Shown: positions 6,980-15,304, numbered from the stretch's first letter. The stretch is DNA of 43,301 nt from Rubrivivax sp. (GCA_022843905.1 JALHMT010000044.1:1-43301); one strand, 5' to 3'. The notes: a model not told the origin generated them from the sequence alone. Program-made: numbers and translations.

Positions 6980-8361
6980 GCAGTCTGCCCCTTGGCACCC
7001 ACGCGCACGTAGACCAGGTTGATGCTCTTCTTGTTGCGCAGCGCTCCGGAAGGCAGGGTCAGGTTGCCCAGCGGAATCTGCGCGATGAAGACCGGCTTCA
7101 GCGGGTCGCTGACGTCGAAGGCGCTGCACACCGTCTGGCCGGCGTTGGGCGTGCCGGGCAGTTCGTCCTGCTCGTGCGCCACGTAGAGCAGCGTGTTCTC
7201 GGGGTTGGTCCACAGCCCGTGCGATTCGCGGCCGTGGCTGAAGAAGGTGCCGACCACCTTGCGCTGGCCGCTGGCTGCGCTGCGGTCGATGATGGCGATG
7301 GGGCTGGAGGCGACGCCGCCGGGGCCCCCGTCGTCGATGCGCGCCAGGCTGGCATAGACCACGCTGCCGCGCGCGTTGCTGACGAACTCGACGTGGTTGG
7401 GCCGCGCGCCCATGCCCAGCGGCACGCTGTCAATGAGGTCGAAACCGCCCCGCGTCGAGCGAGAAGACAGCGCATCGGCCAGCTTGTGCGAGAACCACAC
7501 CTCGGCGCCGTCGGGCGTGGTCTTCATGAAGGGCGTGAAGCCGGGCTTGTCCTGCGCACTGATGTCCAGTGTCGTCACGCGCTGCGGCTGGCTGTGGCCA
7601 TCGGCGCCCGGGTTGACACGGAACACGTCGACCTGCGACACCTTCTGGCTGGCCACGAAGGCCAGCGTGCCTTCGCGGTTGAACCATACCTGGGCCGGGC
7701 CGTTGATCGTCGGCAGGAACTGGCGGATGGCCGTCGAACCTGTGTTGTCGGTGCCCTTCAACTGACGCAGGGCGAGTTCGACGTTGACGATGGCGATGCG
7801 GTCTTCCCCGCGCAGCGTCACCCAAAGCTCCTTGCCGTTGCGCGTGAAGGTGGGCTCGTGCGGTTCGCGGCCCAGCAGCAGCCCGCTGCTCAGGCGTTCG
7901 GGGTTGGTCGTCATGCCAGCGGCCGGGTTGGGCGTGTTGCCGATGACGCGGCGCTGCTCGGCGTCGACGAGGTAGATGTTGCTCGAGCCGCGCCCGCTGG
8001 TGGCCAGCAGCCGGCCGTCGGGCGACGGCACCGCGCCGTGGGCGTCGATGCAGCCGTGGTACAGCGGCTTGTGGATCATCGCCGCGTGCGTCGGCGCCAC
8101 GCCGGCGGTGACATAGCGGAAGGGCGGCCGCGGGTCTTCGTCGAAGCTGGTCAGGTTGATGGTGCTCTCGACGGTGTTGGTCCTGGGGTCGATCACGACC
8201 AGCGTGTTGGAGTCTTCGTTGGTGATGAAGACGCGGTCGCGCGGGTCGATGCCGGTGGCGGCGGCGGCGCTGGACGGCGCCTGGGCTTGCGCTGCGGGCA
8301 GCGCGCTGGCGGCTGCGGCGGCCAGCGAGTATTTGAGGATGTCGCGACGTTGGGTGGTCAT
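6976..8361 (-). CDS. Tat-exported YVTN-type beta-propeller protein
   Basis: A 461-residue periplasmic protein. It begins with a twin-arginine signal (Arg5-Arg6 in QRRDILKYS, hydrophobic to about residue 27). Repeats of the form VFITNEDSNTLVVIDPRTN, LLATSGRGSSNIYLVDAE and LWVTLRGEDRIAIVNVE then fill the protein, as in seven-bladed 40-residue-repeat propellers. A Tat signal suggests it folds, perhaps with a cofactor, before export. It is followed by the DUF305 gene in the same transcript. A class 2 ECF promoter-like site lies about 100 bases upstream. The specific function is unknown; binding or electron-transfer roles are known in related propellers. Confidence 0.75.
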   Translation of the reverse strand: MTTQRRDILKYSLAAAAASALPAAQAQAPSSAAAATGIDPRDRVFITNEDSNTLVVIDPRTNTVESTINLTSFDEDPRPPFRYVTAGVAPTHAAMIHKPLYHGCIDAHGAVPSPDGRLLATSGRGSSNIYLVDAEQRRVIGNTPNPAAGMTTNPERLSSGLLLGREPHEPTFTRNGKELWVTLRGEDRIAIVNVELALRQLKGTDNTGSTAIRQFLPTINGPAQVWFNREGTLAFVASQKVSQVDVFRVNPGADGHSQPQRVTTLDISAQDKPGFTPFMKTTPDGAEVWFSHKLADALSSRSTRGGFDLIDSVPLGMGARPNHVEFVSNARGSVVYASLARIDDGGPGGVASSPIAIIDRSAASGQRKVVGTFFSHGRESHGLWTNPENTLLYVAHEQDELPGTPNAGQTVCSAFDVSDPLKPVFIAQIPLGNLTLPSGALRNKKSINLVYVRVGAKGQTA

Positions 8362-8460
8362 GGGTGCTTTCTTTGTTCAGTGCAAAGGTGGACTGGGGCC
8401 TGTGACGCGCGACCTTGCACCCAACGAAGGGCTGTGTCGGTGCGTCAGGCGCTCGCAGCA

Positions 8461-8488
8461 AAGAGCGCGCTTCAGGCCAATTCATTCC
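8461..8488 (-). promoter_or_regulatory. Predicted ECF promoter, class 2, upstream of propeller/DUF305 genes
   Basis: The minus strand reads GGAATGAA (8488-8481), 14 bases, GCTCTT (8466-8461). Both blocks and the spacing are identical to the site upstream of the sigma factor at 6546, while the 14-base spacers differ. It predicts a leader of about 90 bases before the ATG at 8361. This places the operon under the first ECF sigma factor. Confidence 0.62.
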
Positions 8489-8531
8489 ATGGCGGTGCAA
8501 ACCGCCTGCGCTGCGGGACTTGCCGTGGCCT

Positions 8532-9458
8532 TCAGCGCGGTGCGCCCAGCTGTTGGTAGACCTCGGCCGACACCCGCGCCAGCACGCTGCGGTCGGCGTC
8601 GGACGACAGCGCATAGCCGAAGGGCCCGTCGACCCAATAGAACACGTTGACGGCGCCTTCCTGCGCGAAGCGGAAGGCGGTGTCAGCGTTCTTCGCACCC
8701 GGTTTCGCATCCGGTTTCGCGGCCCCGCCCGAGCCCGCGGCGCTGCCCACGTCAGCGACGTCATTGGACACGTACAGCGTCAGCTTGCTGCCCTGCTCGT
8801 TGCGGTACATGAACTGAGCCACCGGCCCCTGGCCACCTGGCAGCAGGCGCCCGCCTTCCAGCGTGTAGCCCTGCGCCTGCAGGTGCGGCGGTTTCATCGG
8901 CGCGCCCATGCGCTTGGACAGCCAGGCCACGAGCTGGTCTTCGTGCGCGGCGTCCACTTCCACGGGCCGGCGCACATCGGGGCTGTAGACCGCGTGCGCG
9001 ACGGCGGCACGCTGCGCGAAGCCACCCGCAGACACCAAAGTCAAACCACCTGGGGCCGGTTGCACAGCCGCCATGCGGGCTGCATCGTCACCGGCTGTTC
9101 CAGGTCCGACGCCGCGCAGCCCCCAGCCCGTGGCGCCGCTGATGACGGCGATAGCCAGCCCGGCGGCCAAGCGCTGCAGGTACCAAGGCGTCGGCGATAC
9201 GGCGCGCGGGCGCGCCGACTTCAGCAGGCGTTGCGGCGGCTGCTCGTCCAGCACGGGGTCGAACAGGGCGTGCAGCTCGCGCTTCTGCGCACGGTAGGCC
9301 TCGACGCGCTGCGCATCGTCGGGGCGCGCGGCCAGGTAGGCGGCGATCTCGGCCTCACGCTCTGCGGGCAGACGGCCATCGACAAACGCATGCAGCTCGG
9401 CCTCGGTGACCGGGGGGGTGGGCGGGAGGGTGGGCGGCGATGGGCGATCGGTACTCAT
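8532..9458 (-). CDS. Transmembrane anti-sigma factor (RsiW-like)
   Basis: A 308-residue protein. The N-terminal anti-sigma domain (residues about 18-65, TEAELHAFVDGRLPAEREAEIAAYL and QRVEAYRAQKRELHALFD) has the usual helical layout, but the zinc-binding cysteines are absent. One membrane helix follows at about residues 97-114 (LAAGLAIAVISGATGWGL). The periplasmic domain carries the common YTLEGGRLLPGG element and a linker rich in Lys, Pro, Ala and Gly. It starts 19 bases after the stop of the second ECF sigma gene, so it should bind and restrain that sigma factor at the membrane. Confidence 0.82.
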   Translation of the reverse strand: MSTDRPSPPTLPPTPPVTEAELHAFVDGRLPAEREAEIAAYLAARPDDAQRVEAYRAQKRELHALFDPVLDEQPPQRLLKSARPRAVSPTPWYLQRLAAGLAIAVISGATGWGLRGVGPGTAGDDAARMAAVQPAPGGLTLVSAGGFAQRAAVAHAVYSPDVRRPVEVDAAHEDQLVAWLSKRMGAPMKPPHLQAQGYTLEGGRLLPGGQGPVAQFMYRNEQGSKLTLYVSNDVADVGSAAGSGGAAKPDAKPGAKNADTAFRFAQEGAVNVFYWVDGPFGYALSSDADRSVLARVSAEVYQQLGAPR

Positions 9459-9477
9459 AGGGTGCTTCGCAATGCAT

Positions 9478-9981
9478 TCATTTGACGACCTTCAGCCGCA
9501 CGGGTTCGGCACGACCTTCCATCAGGCCGCGCAGGCGCTCACGGCCGCGCGACAAGCGCGACATCACCGTGCCGATGGGAATGCCCAGGGCCTGCGCCAC
9601 GTCGGCATAGGCCATGTCTTCCAGCGCCACCAGCAGCAGCACTTCCTTCTGCTCGACGGGCAGCAGGTCCAGCGCGGCCTGCAGGTCCAGCACCGCCAAC
9701 CTGTCGCCTTGCGTCGGCATCACCGGCACCTCGGGGGTGTCATCGTCCATGGTCACGGTGTGCAGCCTGGGCCGGCGCACGCCATCGACGTGCAGGTTGT
9801 GCATGATGCTGAAGAGCCAGGCGCGCATGTCCGCCACGCCGCCCCACAGGCCCGACTTGGCCCAGGCCCGCTCCAGCGTGTCCTGCACCAGGTCGTCGGC
9901 GTCGTCACGGTTGTTCACCAGCGCCCGGGAATAGCGGCGCAGGCGCGGCACCCAGCTCAGCAGTTGATGGTCGTCGTTCAT
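9478..9981 (-). CDS. ECF RNA polymerase sigma factor, second module
   Basis: A 167-residue ECF sigma factor. Region 2 is at about residues 12-75 (YSRALVNNRDDADDLVQDTLERAW, then RAWLFSIMHNLHVD) and region 4 at about 105-158 (LPVEQKEVLLLVALEDMAYADVAQALGIPIGTVMSRLSRGRERL). The ATG at 9981 gives a normal ECF N-terminus; the longer frame to 10188 runs into the lipoprotein gene. The gene lies 61 bases after the lipoprotein gene and before the anti-sigma gene. A class 1 promoter-like site upstream of that lipoprotein gene suggests self-activation. Confidence 0.85.
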   Translation of the reverse strand: MNDDHQLLSWVPRLRRYSRALVNNRDDADDLVQDTLERAWAKSGLWGGVADMRAWLFSIMHNLHVDGVRRPRLHTVTMDDDTPEVPVMPTQGDRLAVLDLQAALDLLPVEQKEVLLLVALEDMAYADVAQALGIPIGTVMSRLSRGRERLRGLMEGRAEPVRLKVVK

Positions 9982-10042
9982 CAAGATGTTGAAGATGGGG
10001 TGAGCCCGCGCGAAGCTGGGTGTGCAGGCGGGTGTACAGGCG

Positions 10043-10435
10043 TCATTCCTTGATGATGTGCCAGACCTGTTTGAAGTTGTCGCCGCTGCGGTCGCCGGCC
10101 TTCTGGTCGGCCTTGTAGGTGTACACCGGCTTGCCCTTGTAGGCCCACTGGCGTGACCCATCGTCGCGAGTGACGATGCTGTAGGCACCCGTGGTCCGGT
10201 CGGTGGCGGTGGCCATCATCGGCGGCCAGAGCGCGGCGCAGCCGCCGTTGCAGGCGCTCTTGCCGCTGTTCGCCACGTCCTGGTCGAAGGTGTAGAGGGT
10301 CATGCCAGCGGGTGTGACGAGCGCGCCGCCAGACAACATGGCGGGCGCCTTGGCAGGCGGCTCGACCATGTTGGCACAGCCGGCAGTGACCAAAAAAGTT
10401 GCCGCAGATGCGGCGATGGCGAGGGTTTTGAACAT
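10043..10435 (-). CDS. Secreted-repeat lipoprotein (COG4315 type)
   Basis: A 130-residue probable lipoprotein. The signal peptide ends in the lipobox LVTAGC (Cys at residue 20). The mature part has the TPAGMTLYTFDQD and CNGGCAALWPP elements, and a later repeat of the same type around residues 90-115 (DDGSRQWAYKGKPVYTYKAD), of the small secreted-repeat family of unknown function. A strong GGAG ribosome site precedes the ATG. It is the first gene of the transcript carrying the second sigma/anti-sigma pair, which suggests an envelope role linked to that system. Confidence 0.82.
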   Translation of the reverse strand: MFKTLAIAASAATFLVTAGCANMVEPPAKAPAMLSGGALVTPAGMTLYTFDQDVANSGKSACNGGCAALWPPMMATATDRTTGAYSIVTRDDGSRQWAYKGKPVYTYKADQKAGDRSGDNFKQVWHIIKE

Positions 10436-10498
10436 GGGAAGCTCCGTGGAGGTGGTGGCGGATCGGGCAGCGTGGGTGAGATGTTGCTCACATCGGGG

Positions 10499-10526
10499 CA
10501 GACGGCACGCTCAGGCCTTTTATTCC
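10499..10526 (-). promoter_or_regulatory. Predicted ECF promoter, class 1, upstream of lipoprotein/sigma/anti-sigma
   Basis: The minus strand reads GGAATAAA (10526-10519), 14 bases, CGTCTG (10504-10499). It is one of four sites in this block with the same spacing (others at 11932, 12609 and 15305). The leader to the ATG at 10435 would be about 57 bases. It implies autoregulation of the second sigma factor. Confidence 0.68.
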
Positions 10527-10629
10527 GCAGGCGTGAAAAAAGATGGGGTGTTGGTTGTGCAGGGTGGCAGGCTGCCGCTGCCCTGTGCGTCCAGCGCGGC
10601 TCCATGGTCGGAGCCGCGCGGCCTCGTTC

Positions 10630-11880
10630 TCAGGGTGCGGGCGTCAGGTTTTGGCCGTTCTCGACCGGGCTGATGCCCACGACGTGGCTGACGCTGCGGG
10701 TGCGGTTGGCGTTGTCGGTGACCCGGGCGGTGATCGTGACCGAACGCTTGCCCGCAGGCATCAGGAGCGATCCCCCCACCACCCAATCGGCCGTCGTCAC
10801 GACATAGCCGTCAGCGTCCAGCTCGCTGCCGGCAACGTTGAAGATCGGCGCCAGGTTCGAGCCCGCCGGCACCACGTTGCCGTTGGGCTGACGCAAGGGC
10901 ACGTCGAAGGTCACGTTCAGACCCGGGAAATTGCGGTTCGTGCCGTTGCTGGGATGCGTGATCGGGTTCTGGATCTGGCTGCCATCCAGGATGGTTCCCA
11001 ACACCGAGCGGGCCGCCGTGCCTTGGCCGTTTTCGCTGACGCCGATGCCGTGACGCGAGCGGTCCAGCGCCGCCACTTGAATGAAGAACAGCGATGCATT
11101 CGCAGGCGGCGTCGGATTGCCGGTTTGCGGCCCAGGTGACACACGCGACGGCACGCGGGGCGCAATCATCGTCACCTCCGGTCCGTCCGCGTCGTCGATG
11201 CCGTCATCGAACACATCGATCGGAAGGGGCGTCAGTGCCTGCCCCGATGTGATACCGCCGCGCAGCACCGCCATCGAGACCCGGTCGAATCCGATCCGAC
11301 CGGCGGTGTCGACCACGGCGGTGGTGATGTTGAAGCGGTTCGTGTCGAGCGGCAGCGATTCAAGCACGTGCCAGCCCAGCCACAGCGTCACGCCCGCGCC
11401 CGGCGTGTCGTCGGTGCCCAGGATGTTGAAGAGGTTCGCCAGGTTGGTGTTCTTCGGGATCACGCCACCGTCGGGCTTGACGAGGTCGGTGTCGAGGAAG
11501 ACATAGAGGCCCGGAATGTTCGGGTTGACCTGGCCGAGCAGCGCGGTGTTTCTGATGTTGAGCGATTCTTTCGCGGCGATCGGTGTCGCGTCGCGCGTGA
11601 CGACCTCGATGTTCAACACGAAGCCGGTGCCATTCACGCTGCCTGCGCCAATGCGGCCTTCGCCCGGCACGATCTGCGAATCCGCCAGCGGCGAGACGAT
11701 GCGTGCGATCGGTGCGAGGTCGCCGCGTGCGCCCATGCCGTCCCGTATCTTGATGATGTTCGGATACGTCAGGGATTCAGCGCCGTCTGCAGCGTGGCCG
11801 GGCAGTGAAGCAAGGCCTGCCGCGGCCGCGAGGGCAGCATGCATCAGCACGGCCGAAAATTTGGAAAGCGGGTGTCGCAT
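10630..11880 (-). CDS. Secreted protein of unknown function
   Basis: A 416-residue exported protein. The signal peptide covers about residues 1-31 (ending GHA). The rest is rich in Asn, Pro and Gly with beta-type patterning and two similar halves: NIRNTALLGQVNPNIPGLYVFLDTDLVKPDGGVIP near residue 110 and GTNRNFPGLNVTFDVPLRQPNGNVVPAGSNLAPIFN near residue 325, each followed by a GTD or GSE segment and an adjacent W. This suggests an internal duplication. The ATG at 11880 has AGGAG upstream. A class 1 ECF site lies about 52 bases upstream, so it should belong to the second sigma regulon. I recognise no enzyme motif. Confidence 0.75.
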   Translation of the reverse strand: MRHPLSKFSAVLMHAALAAAAGLASLPGHAADGAESLTYPNIIKIRDGMGARGDLAPIARIVSPLADSQIVPGEGRIGAGSVNGTGFVLNIEVVTRDATPIAAKESLNIRNTALLGQVNPNIPGLYVFLDTDLVKPDGGVIPKNTNLANLFNILGTDDTPGAGVTLWLGWHVLESLPLDTNRFNITTAVVDTAGRIGFDRVSMAVLRGGITSGQALTPLPIDVFDDGIDDADGPEVTMIAPRVPSRVSPGPQTGNPTPPANASLFFIQVAALDRSRHGIGVSENGQGTAARSVLGTILDGSQIQNPITHPSNGTNRNFPGLNVTFDVPLRQPNGNVVPAGSNLAPIFNVAGSELDADGYVVTTADWVVGGSLLMPAGKRSVTITARVTDNANRTRSVSHVVGISPVENGQNLTPAP

Positions 11881-11931
11881 GGGGAACTCCTGGGGGGATG
11901 GGTGAGCAGTGGCTCGACCACTGCAAACGGG

Positions 11932-11959
11932 TAGACGCACGGGCGCTTGCGGGTATTCC
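11932..11959 (-). promoter_or_regulatory. Predicted ECF promoter, class 1, upstream of secreted 416-residue protein
   Basis: The minus strand reads GGAATACC (11959-11952), 14 bases, CGTCTA (11937-11932). The spacing equals that of the other class 1 sites. The last two bases of the -35 block differ from the GGAATAAA form. Confidence 0.6.
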
Positions 11960-12063
11960 GTTGTCGATACGCCGTGTGAACCGAGCCGGCATGCGCCTGC
12001 AGGCAGCGCCGTGCCAGCGTGCACTGGCATGAACAAGGCCGCCTTCGGCGCGGCGCTGGTGGA

Positions 12064-12528
12064 TCAGTAGGTCGCGGTCTTGCCGGCGGTTTCGGCCGTG
12101 GCTGCCAGGGCGACGTTCAACTTGGGGTCGATCTGCCACGTTTCGCTGACGATCTTGCCTTCGCGGTAGGTCAGCACGTAGCGCACCTTGATGGGCATCT
12201 TGCCTTCGAAGACGACGTTGGCGGAGACCGTCGAGCCCTTGGGGTTGGCCGATTCTTCGATGGAGCCGATGGTGAGCTTCAGCGGGCCGACGGCCTTGCC
12301 GAACTTTTCCCAGGTGCCGCGGATGGCGTCGGTGGTGGCGTAGGTGCCGTCCAGCGGGCCGCCGACCCAGTTCAGCTGGGCCTGGTCGGCGTAGGCGCGC
12401 ATCACGATCTGGGTGTCGCCCGAAGCGATGGCCTGGAAGTGCGTGCGGGCGTCGTCGGAAGGGGTGGCGAAGGCGCTGCCAGCGGCAAGCGTCAGGGCGG
12501 TGGCGGCAAAGGCGAATGTCTTGAACAT
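12064..12528 (-). CDS. Secreted SnoaL/NTF2-like protein
   Basis: A 154-residue exported protein with a signal peptide ending AFA at residue 21. The following SDDARTHFQAIASGDTQIVMRAYADQAQLNWVGG, then a TTDAIRGTWEKF helix and strands, is the cone-shaped NTF2-like fold used by SnoaL-type proteins. The ATG at 12528 has GGAG 5-10 bases upstream, and the leader and first residues (MFKT) resemble those of the lipoprotein gene at 10435. A class 1 ECF site lies upstream. No ligand or catalytic residue is evident. Confidence 0.75.
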   Translation of the reverse strand: MFKTFAFAATALTLAAGSAFATPSDDARTHFQAIASGDTQIVMRAYADQAQLNWVGGPLDGTYATTDAIRGTWEKFGKAVGPLKLTIGSIEESANPKGSTVSANVVFEGKMPIKVRYVLTYREGKIVSETWQIDPKLNVALAATAETAGKTATY

Positions 12529-12608
12529 GGAGGGCTCCGTTGAAGGCTTGATGTGAAGTGAGGGTGGTCGGTGGTGGATGAAGGGTCCATGAGGTCCCGA
12601 CACAAGGG

Positions 12609-12636
12609 CAGACGGCGCCGGCAGGCGGTCTATTCC
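12609..12636 (-). promoter_or_regulatory. Predicted ECF promoter, class 1, upstream of NTF2-like gene
   Basis: The minus strand reads GGAATAGA (12636-12629), 14 bases, CGTCTG (12614-12609). It matches the 10499-10526 site except for one base in the -35 block; the CGTCTG block is identical. The leader to the ATG at 12528 would be about 75 bases. Confidence 0.66.
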
Positions 12637-12708
12637 GGCCCACGCAAAAACTTTTTCTGTCACGCCATCGGCAGTTGACCCGCCCGACACGCTCCACCAA
12701 TTGCTCCG

Positions 12709-13158
12709 ATGAAGCGAACCCTGACCTTCCTGCTGCTGGCCAGCTTGTTCACCGCCGCGACCGGTGCGCTGGCGCAAGGCATCACCGACCCCATTGGCAA
12801 CCTACTGCCCACGTACATCGGTCCGCAGAACGGCGACGTGGATGTGGCGAGCGCGTTCGCCGGCTACGACCCGGCCAGCGACACCTTCAGCTTCTCGGGC
12901 ACCTTTGCCGACGCCCTCGGCACCACGGAGGGCGCCTTCTACTTGCGGGGCCTGGACCGCGGTGTCGGCACCGAAGGTTTCGTGAGCGGCAGCCCATCGG
13001 TCGGCCAGCGCATGAAGTTCGACGCCGCCGTGTTCCTGCGGCCCGACGGCATGGCTCGCGTGATCACCTTCGTGGGGTCGGTGGGCACGGGCGTCGAACT
13101 GGGGGCCGGTACCGGCACTATCGCCGGCGGCTGCGCGCCTCAGGGCGCCAGCCGCTGA
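12709..13158 (+). CDS. Small secreted protein of unknown function
   Basis: A 149-residue exported protein, the only plus-strand gene in this block. The signal peptide covers residues 1-22 (ending ALAQ). The mature part is low in charge, rich in Gly, Thr and Phe, and contains YDPASDTFSFSGTFADALG and a Gly-rich end (GAGTGTIAGGC), like a beta-structured surface or periplasmic protein. It is divergent from the NTF2-like gene, and its 3' end overlaps the convergent metallo-beta-lactamase-fold gene by 19 bases. No family recognised and no ECF site seen on its strand. Confidence 0.6.
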   Translation: MKRTLTFLLLASLFTAATGALAQGITDPIGNLLPTYIGPQNGDVDVASAFAGYDPASDTFSFSGTFADALGTTEGAFYLRGLDRGVGTEGFVSGSPSVGQRMKFDAAVFLRPDGMARVITFVGSVGTGVELGAGTGTIAGGCAPQGASR

Positions 13159-14111
13159 CCGTCTTGCGCAAACACCACCCCGCCGGCGTAGTGCGCGGCA
13201 ATCGACGCCTTGACGGCATCACGCTGCGCGTCGAGCGCAGGTGACAGGTGGCTCAGCAGCAGCTGGCCGGCGCGCACCGCATCGGCCACTTCGCCGATGG
13301 CCTTGGGTGGCGTGTGCAAGGTGTACAGCACGTCGGGCGAGCCGGGTGGGTCGAGCACCACGCTGTTGAAGACCAGCAGGCTGGTGCCTTGGGCGATTCG
13401 CCGCAGACCCGCCAGCCCGCTGGCGTCGATGTCGCCGCTGAAGGTGATGCTCTTGCCGGCGTGGTCGATGCGGTAGACCACCGCCGGTGCGTCGCGGTGG
13501 TGGCCGGCCACGGAGCTGATGCGCAGGCCGCCCTCATCGAACACCGTGCGCACTTCGGGCAGGGCTGACGCCGTGGCGGGTGCGTCGATGTCGTTCACTT
13601 GAAAGCGCAGCGGCGCCGAGAAGTCCTTCAGGTAGCCGAAGGCGCCCTGCTTGCCGAACAAGAGGTCGATGAAGCGGCTGGTGGCCGGGAAGTCGGCATC
13701 GTCGGCATCGAGCGCACGCCGCCCTGCCGGCCCGAAGATCTTGAAATCGACCGGCCCGCGGTTGGACACCGCACGGGCCTTGAAGAGGCCTGGCAGTCCA
13801 CCGGCATGGTCCACATGAAGGTGCGTCAGCAGCACGATGTCGGCCCGACCCAGCGCCAGCTTGGCTTCACCCAGGCGCACGAAAGATCCCGGGCCGGCGT
13901 CGACGAAAACACGCGCCACGCCATCCACCAACACCACGAAGGCCGAGCCCGCGCGGCCGGTGGCACCCGGGCCGCCCGAGCCCAGCACCACGAGTTCCAG
14001 CGCCGGCGGGGCGGCCGTCTGGGCCTGAGCTGCGAACGCGGCGGGCAGCGTGCACATGGCCAGACAAAGTGCCGCCAAGCGGCGCCGGCAGGGGTTGGCC
14101 AGAGTTTTCAT
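13140..14111 (-). CDS. Secreted metallo-beta-lactamase-fold hydrolase
   Basis: A 323-residue exported protein. The signal peptide ends near residue 31 (FAAQAQ). The metal site THLHVDHAGG lies at about residues 95-104, with later metal-ligand candidates in AGHHRDAP and FSGDIDA, and a C-terminal LLSHLSP. The order and the GSGGPGATGRAGSAF start resemble RNase Z/arylsulfatase-like members of the fold, but the signal peptide puts this one in the periplasm, so a tRNA role is unlikely. The substrate is unknown. The ATG at 14111 has AAAGGA upstream. It lies 100 bases after the propeller gene and may share its transcript. Confidence 0.75.
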   Translation of the reverse strand: MKTLANPCRRRLAALCLAMCTLPAAFAAQAQTAAPPALELVVLGSGGPGATGRAGSAFVVLVDGVARVFVDAGPGSFVRLGEAKLALGRADIVLLTHLHVDHAGGLPGLFKARAVSNRGPVDFKIFGPAGRRALDADDADFPATSRFIDLLFGKQGAFGYLKDFSAPLRFQVNDIDAPATASALPEVRTVFDEGGLRISSVAGHHRDAPAVVYRIDHAGKSITFSGDIDASGLAGLRRIAQGTSLLVFNSVVLDPPGSPDVLYTLHTPPKAIGEVADAVRAGQLLLSHLSPALDAQRDAVKASIAAHYAGGVVFAQDGQRLAP

Positions 14112-14211
14112 TCGATCCTTTGTGCGGGCGGGGCGACAACGGGGCGAACCGGAAGCGGCAAGCCCCCGGCTCGGTCGTGCGGTGCGCCGGTTCTCTGACA
14201 GTTCCCGGTTT

Positions 14212-15255
14212 TCAGTACGCCGCCACCGCCTGCGCAGCGGCCACCGTGGCGACGATTCGCTGCCCGGCACGCTCGACCTTGGAGATGCTCAGGTCCTCGT
14301 TCAGCACGTAGGCCGTCTTGCCGTCGCGCGTGAACACGATGGCCTGGCGCGGCTGCTTGAAGCCGGCGATGGTGGCGACCACCTTCAACGTGGCCACGTC
14401 GATCACCGACACCGTGTTGTCGGCCAAGTTGCCCGAGTAGACGAAGCGGCCGTCGGGCGTGAGCGCGGCGCCGTAGGGGTCGCGGCCCACCGGCACGGTG
14501 CCGGTGACGCGGCGCGCGGCGATGTCCACCACCGCGATGTCGTTGCTGCCGCTGTTGGCCGCAAACAGGGTCTTGCCGTCGGCGGTGACGGAGATGGCGC
14601 GGATCTTGTTGAAGCCGGTGATCTCGCCCTCGATCTTGTCGGTCTGCGTGTCGACGATGGTCACCTTGTCGCCCAGGAAGTTGGTGACGTAGAGCTTCGC
14701 GCCGTCCGGGCTCAGGCGCACGCCCTGGCGCGGCTGCGCAAAGCCGGTGATCACCGCCTTGGCCTGCCCGCTGGCGGTGTCCAGTCGCGTCACCGTGCTG
14801 CTGGCCTGGTTGTTGACATACAGCGCGCTGCCGTCCTTGCTGAGCGCGGTGCCGAAGGCGCCGGGGCCGGCCGCCAGCGTCGACGCGGTGGCCAGCGGCT
14901 TGAGCGTGGTGGTGTCCAGGCGCGTCACCGTGCCCAGGCTGCTGTCGGAGACATAGAAGCTCTTGCCGTCGGGCGCGAACACGATGTTGCGCGGCGTGAC
15001 GTAGCCGCGCAGCACACCGCGCACGGCACCGGTGGCCAGGTCGTAGACGATGACGTCCGGGCGCTCGCTGTAAGACACCACGGCGGTGGCCTCGTCGGGG
15101 CTCAGCGCCAGCGAGTTGTTGCGGATCTGGCCGTCGAAGGTGACGCGGGCCGGGGTGGCTTCGGCGCCGTTGGCGGCGTTGGCGGGCACGCTGGCGGCGA
15201 CGAGGACGAAGGTGCTGCACCAGGCCAGCGCGGTGGTGCGGAAGAAGGTATTCAT
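14212..15255 (-). CDS. Secreted YVTN beta-propeller protein
   Basis: A 347-residue exported protein with a signal peptide to about residue 27 (ANA). About seven repeats of roughly 42 residues follow, with the pattern SPDGAKLYVTNFLGDKVTIVDTQT, TADGKTLFAANSGSNDIAVVD and TPDGRFVYSGNLADNTVSVID. This is the YVTN beta-propeller family; such proteins act as binding scaffolds or carry cofactors in some quinoprotein pathways. It is shorter than the Tat-exported propeller at 6976-8361 and has a Sec signal. A class 1 ECF site lies 50 bases upstream. Confidence 0.78.
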   Translation of the reverse strand: MNTFFRTTALAWCSTFVLVAASVPANAANGAEATPARVTFDGQIRNNSLALSPDEATAVVSYSERPDVIVYDLATGAVRGVLRGYVTPRNIVFAPDGKSFYVSDSSLGTVTRLDTTTLKPLATASTLAAGPGAFGTALSKDGSALYVNNQASSTVTRLDTASGQAKAVITGFAQPRQGVRLSPDGAKLYVTNFLGDKVTIVDTQTDKIEGEITGFNKIRAISVTADGKTLFAANSGSNDIAVVDIAARRVTGTVPVGRDPYGAALTPDGRFVYSGNLADNTVSVIDVATLKVVATIAGFKQPRQAIVFTRDGKTAYVLNEDLSISKVERAGQRIVATVAAAQAVAAY

Positions 15256-15304
15256 GGGATGTCTTTCGGAGAGTGTTGAGAAAAGAGGGAAAGGCTTGCT
15301 GTGG

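Noticed and set aside
7174..8559. 461-codon plus-strand frame
   Set aside because: Antisense to the Tat-exported propeller gene, which has a signal peptide, start context and promoter.
14050..15279. 409-codon plus-strand frame
   Set aside because: Antisense shadow of the YVTN propeller gene; the repeats there explain its apparent regularity.
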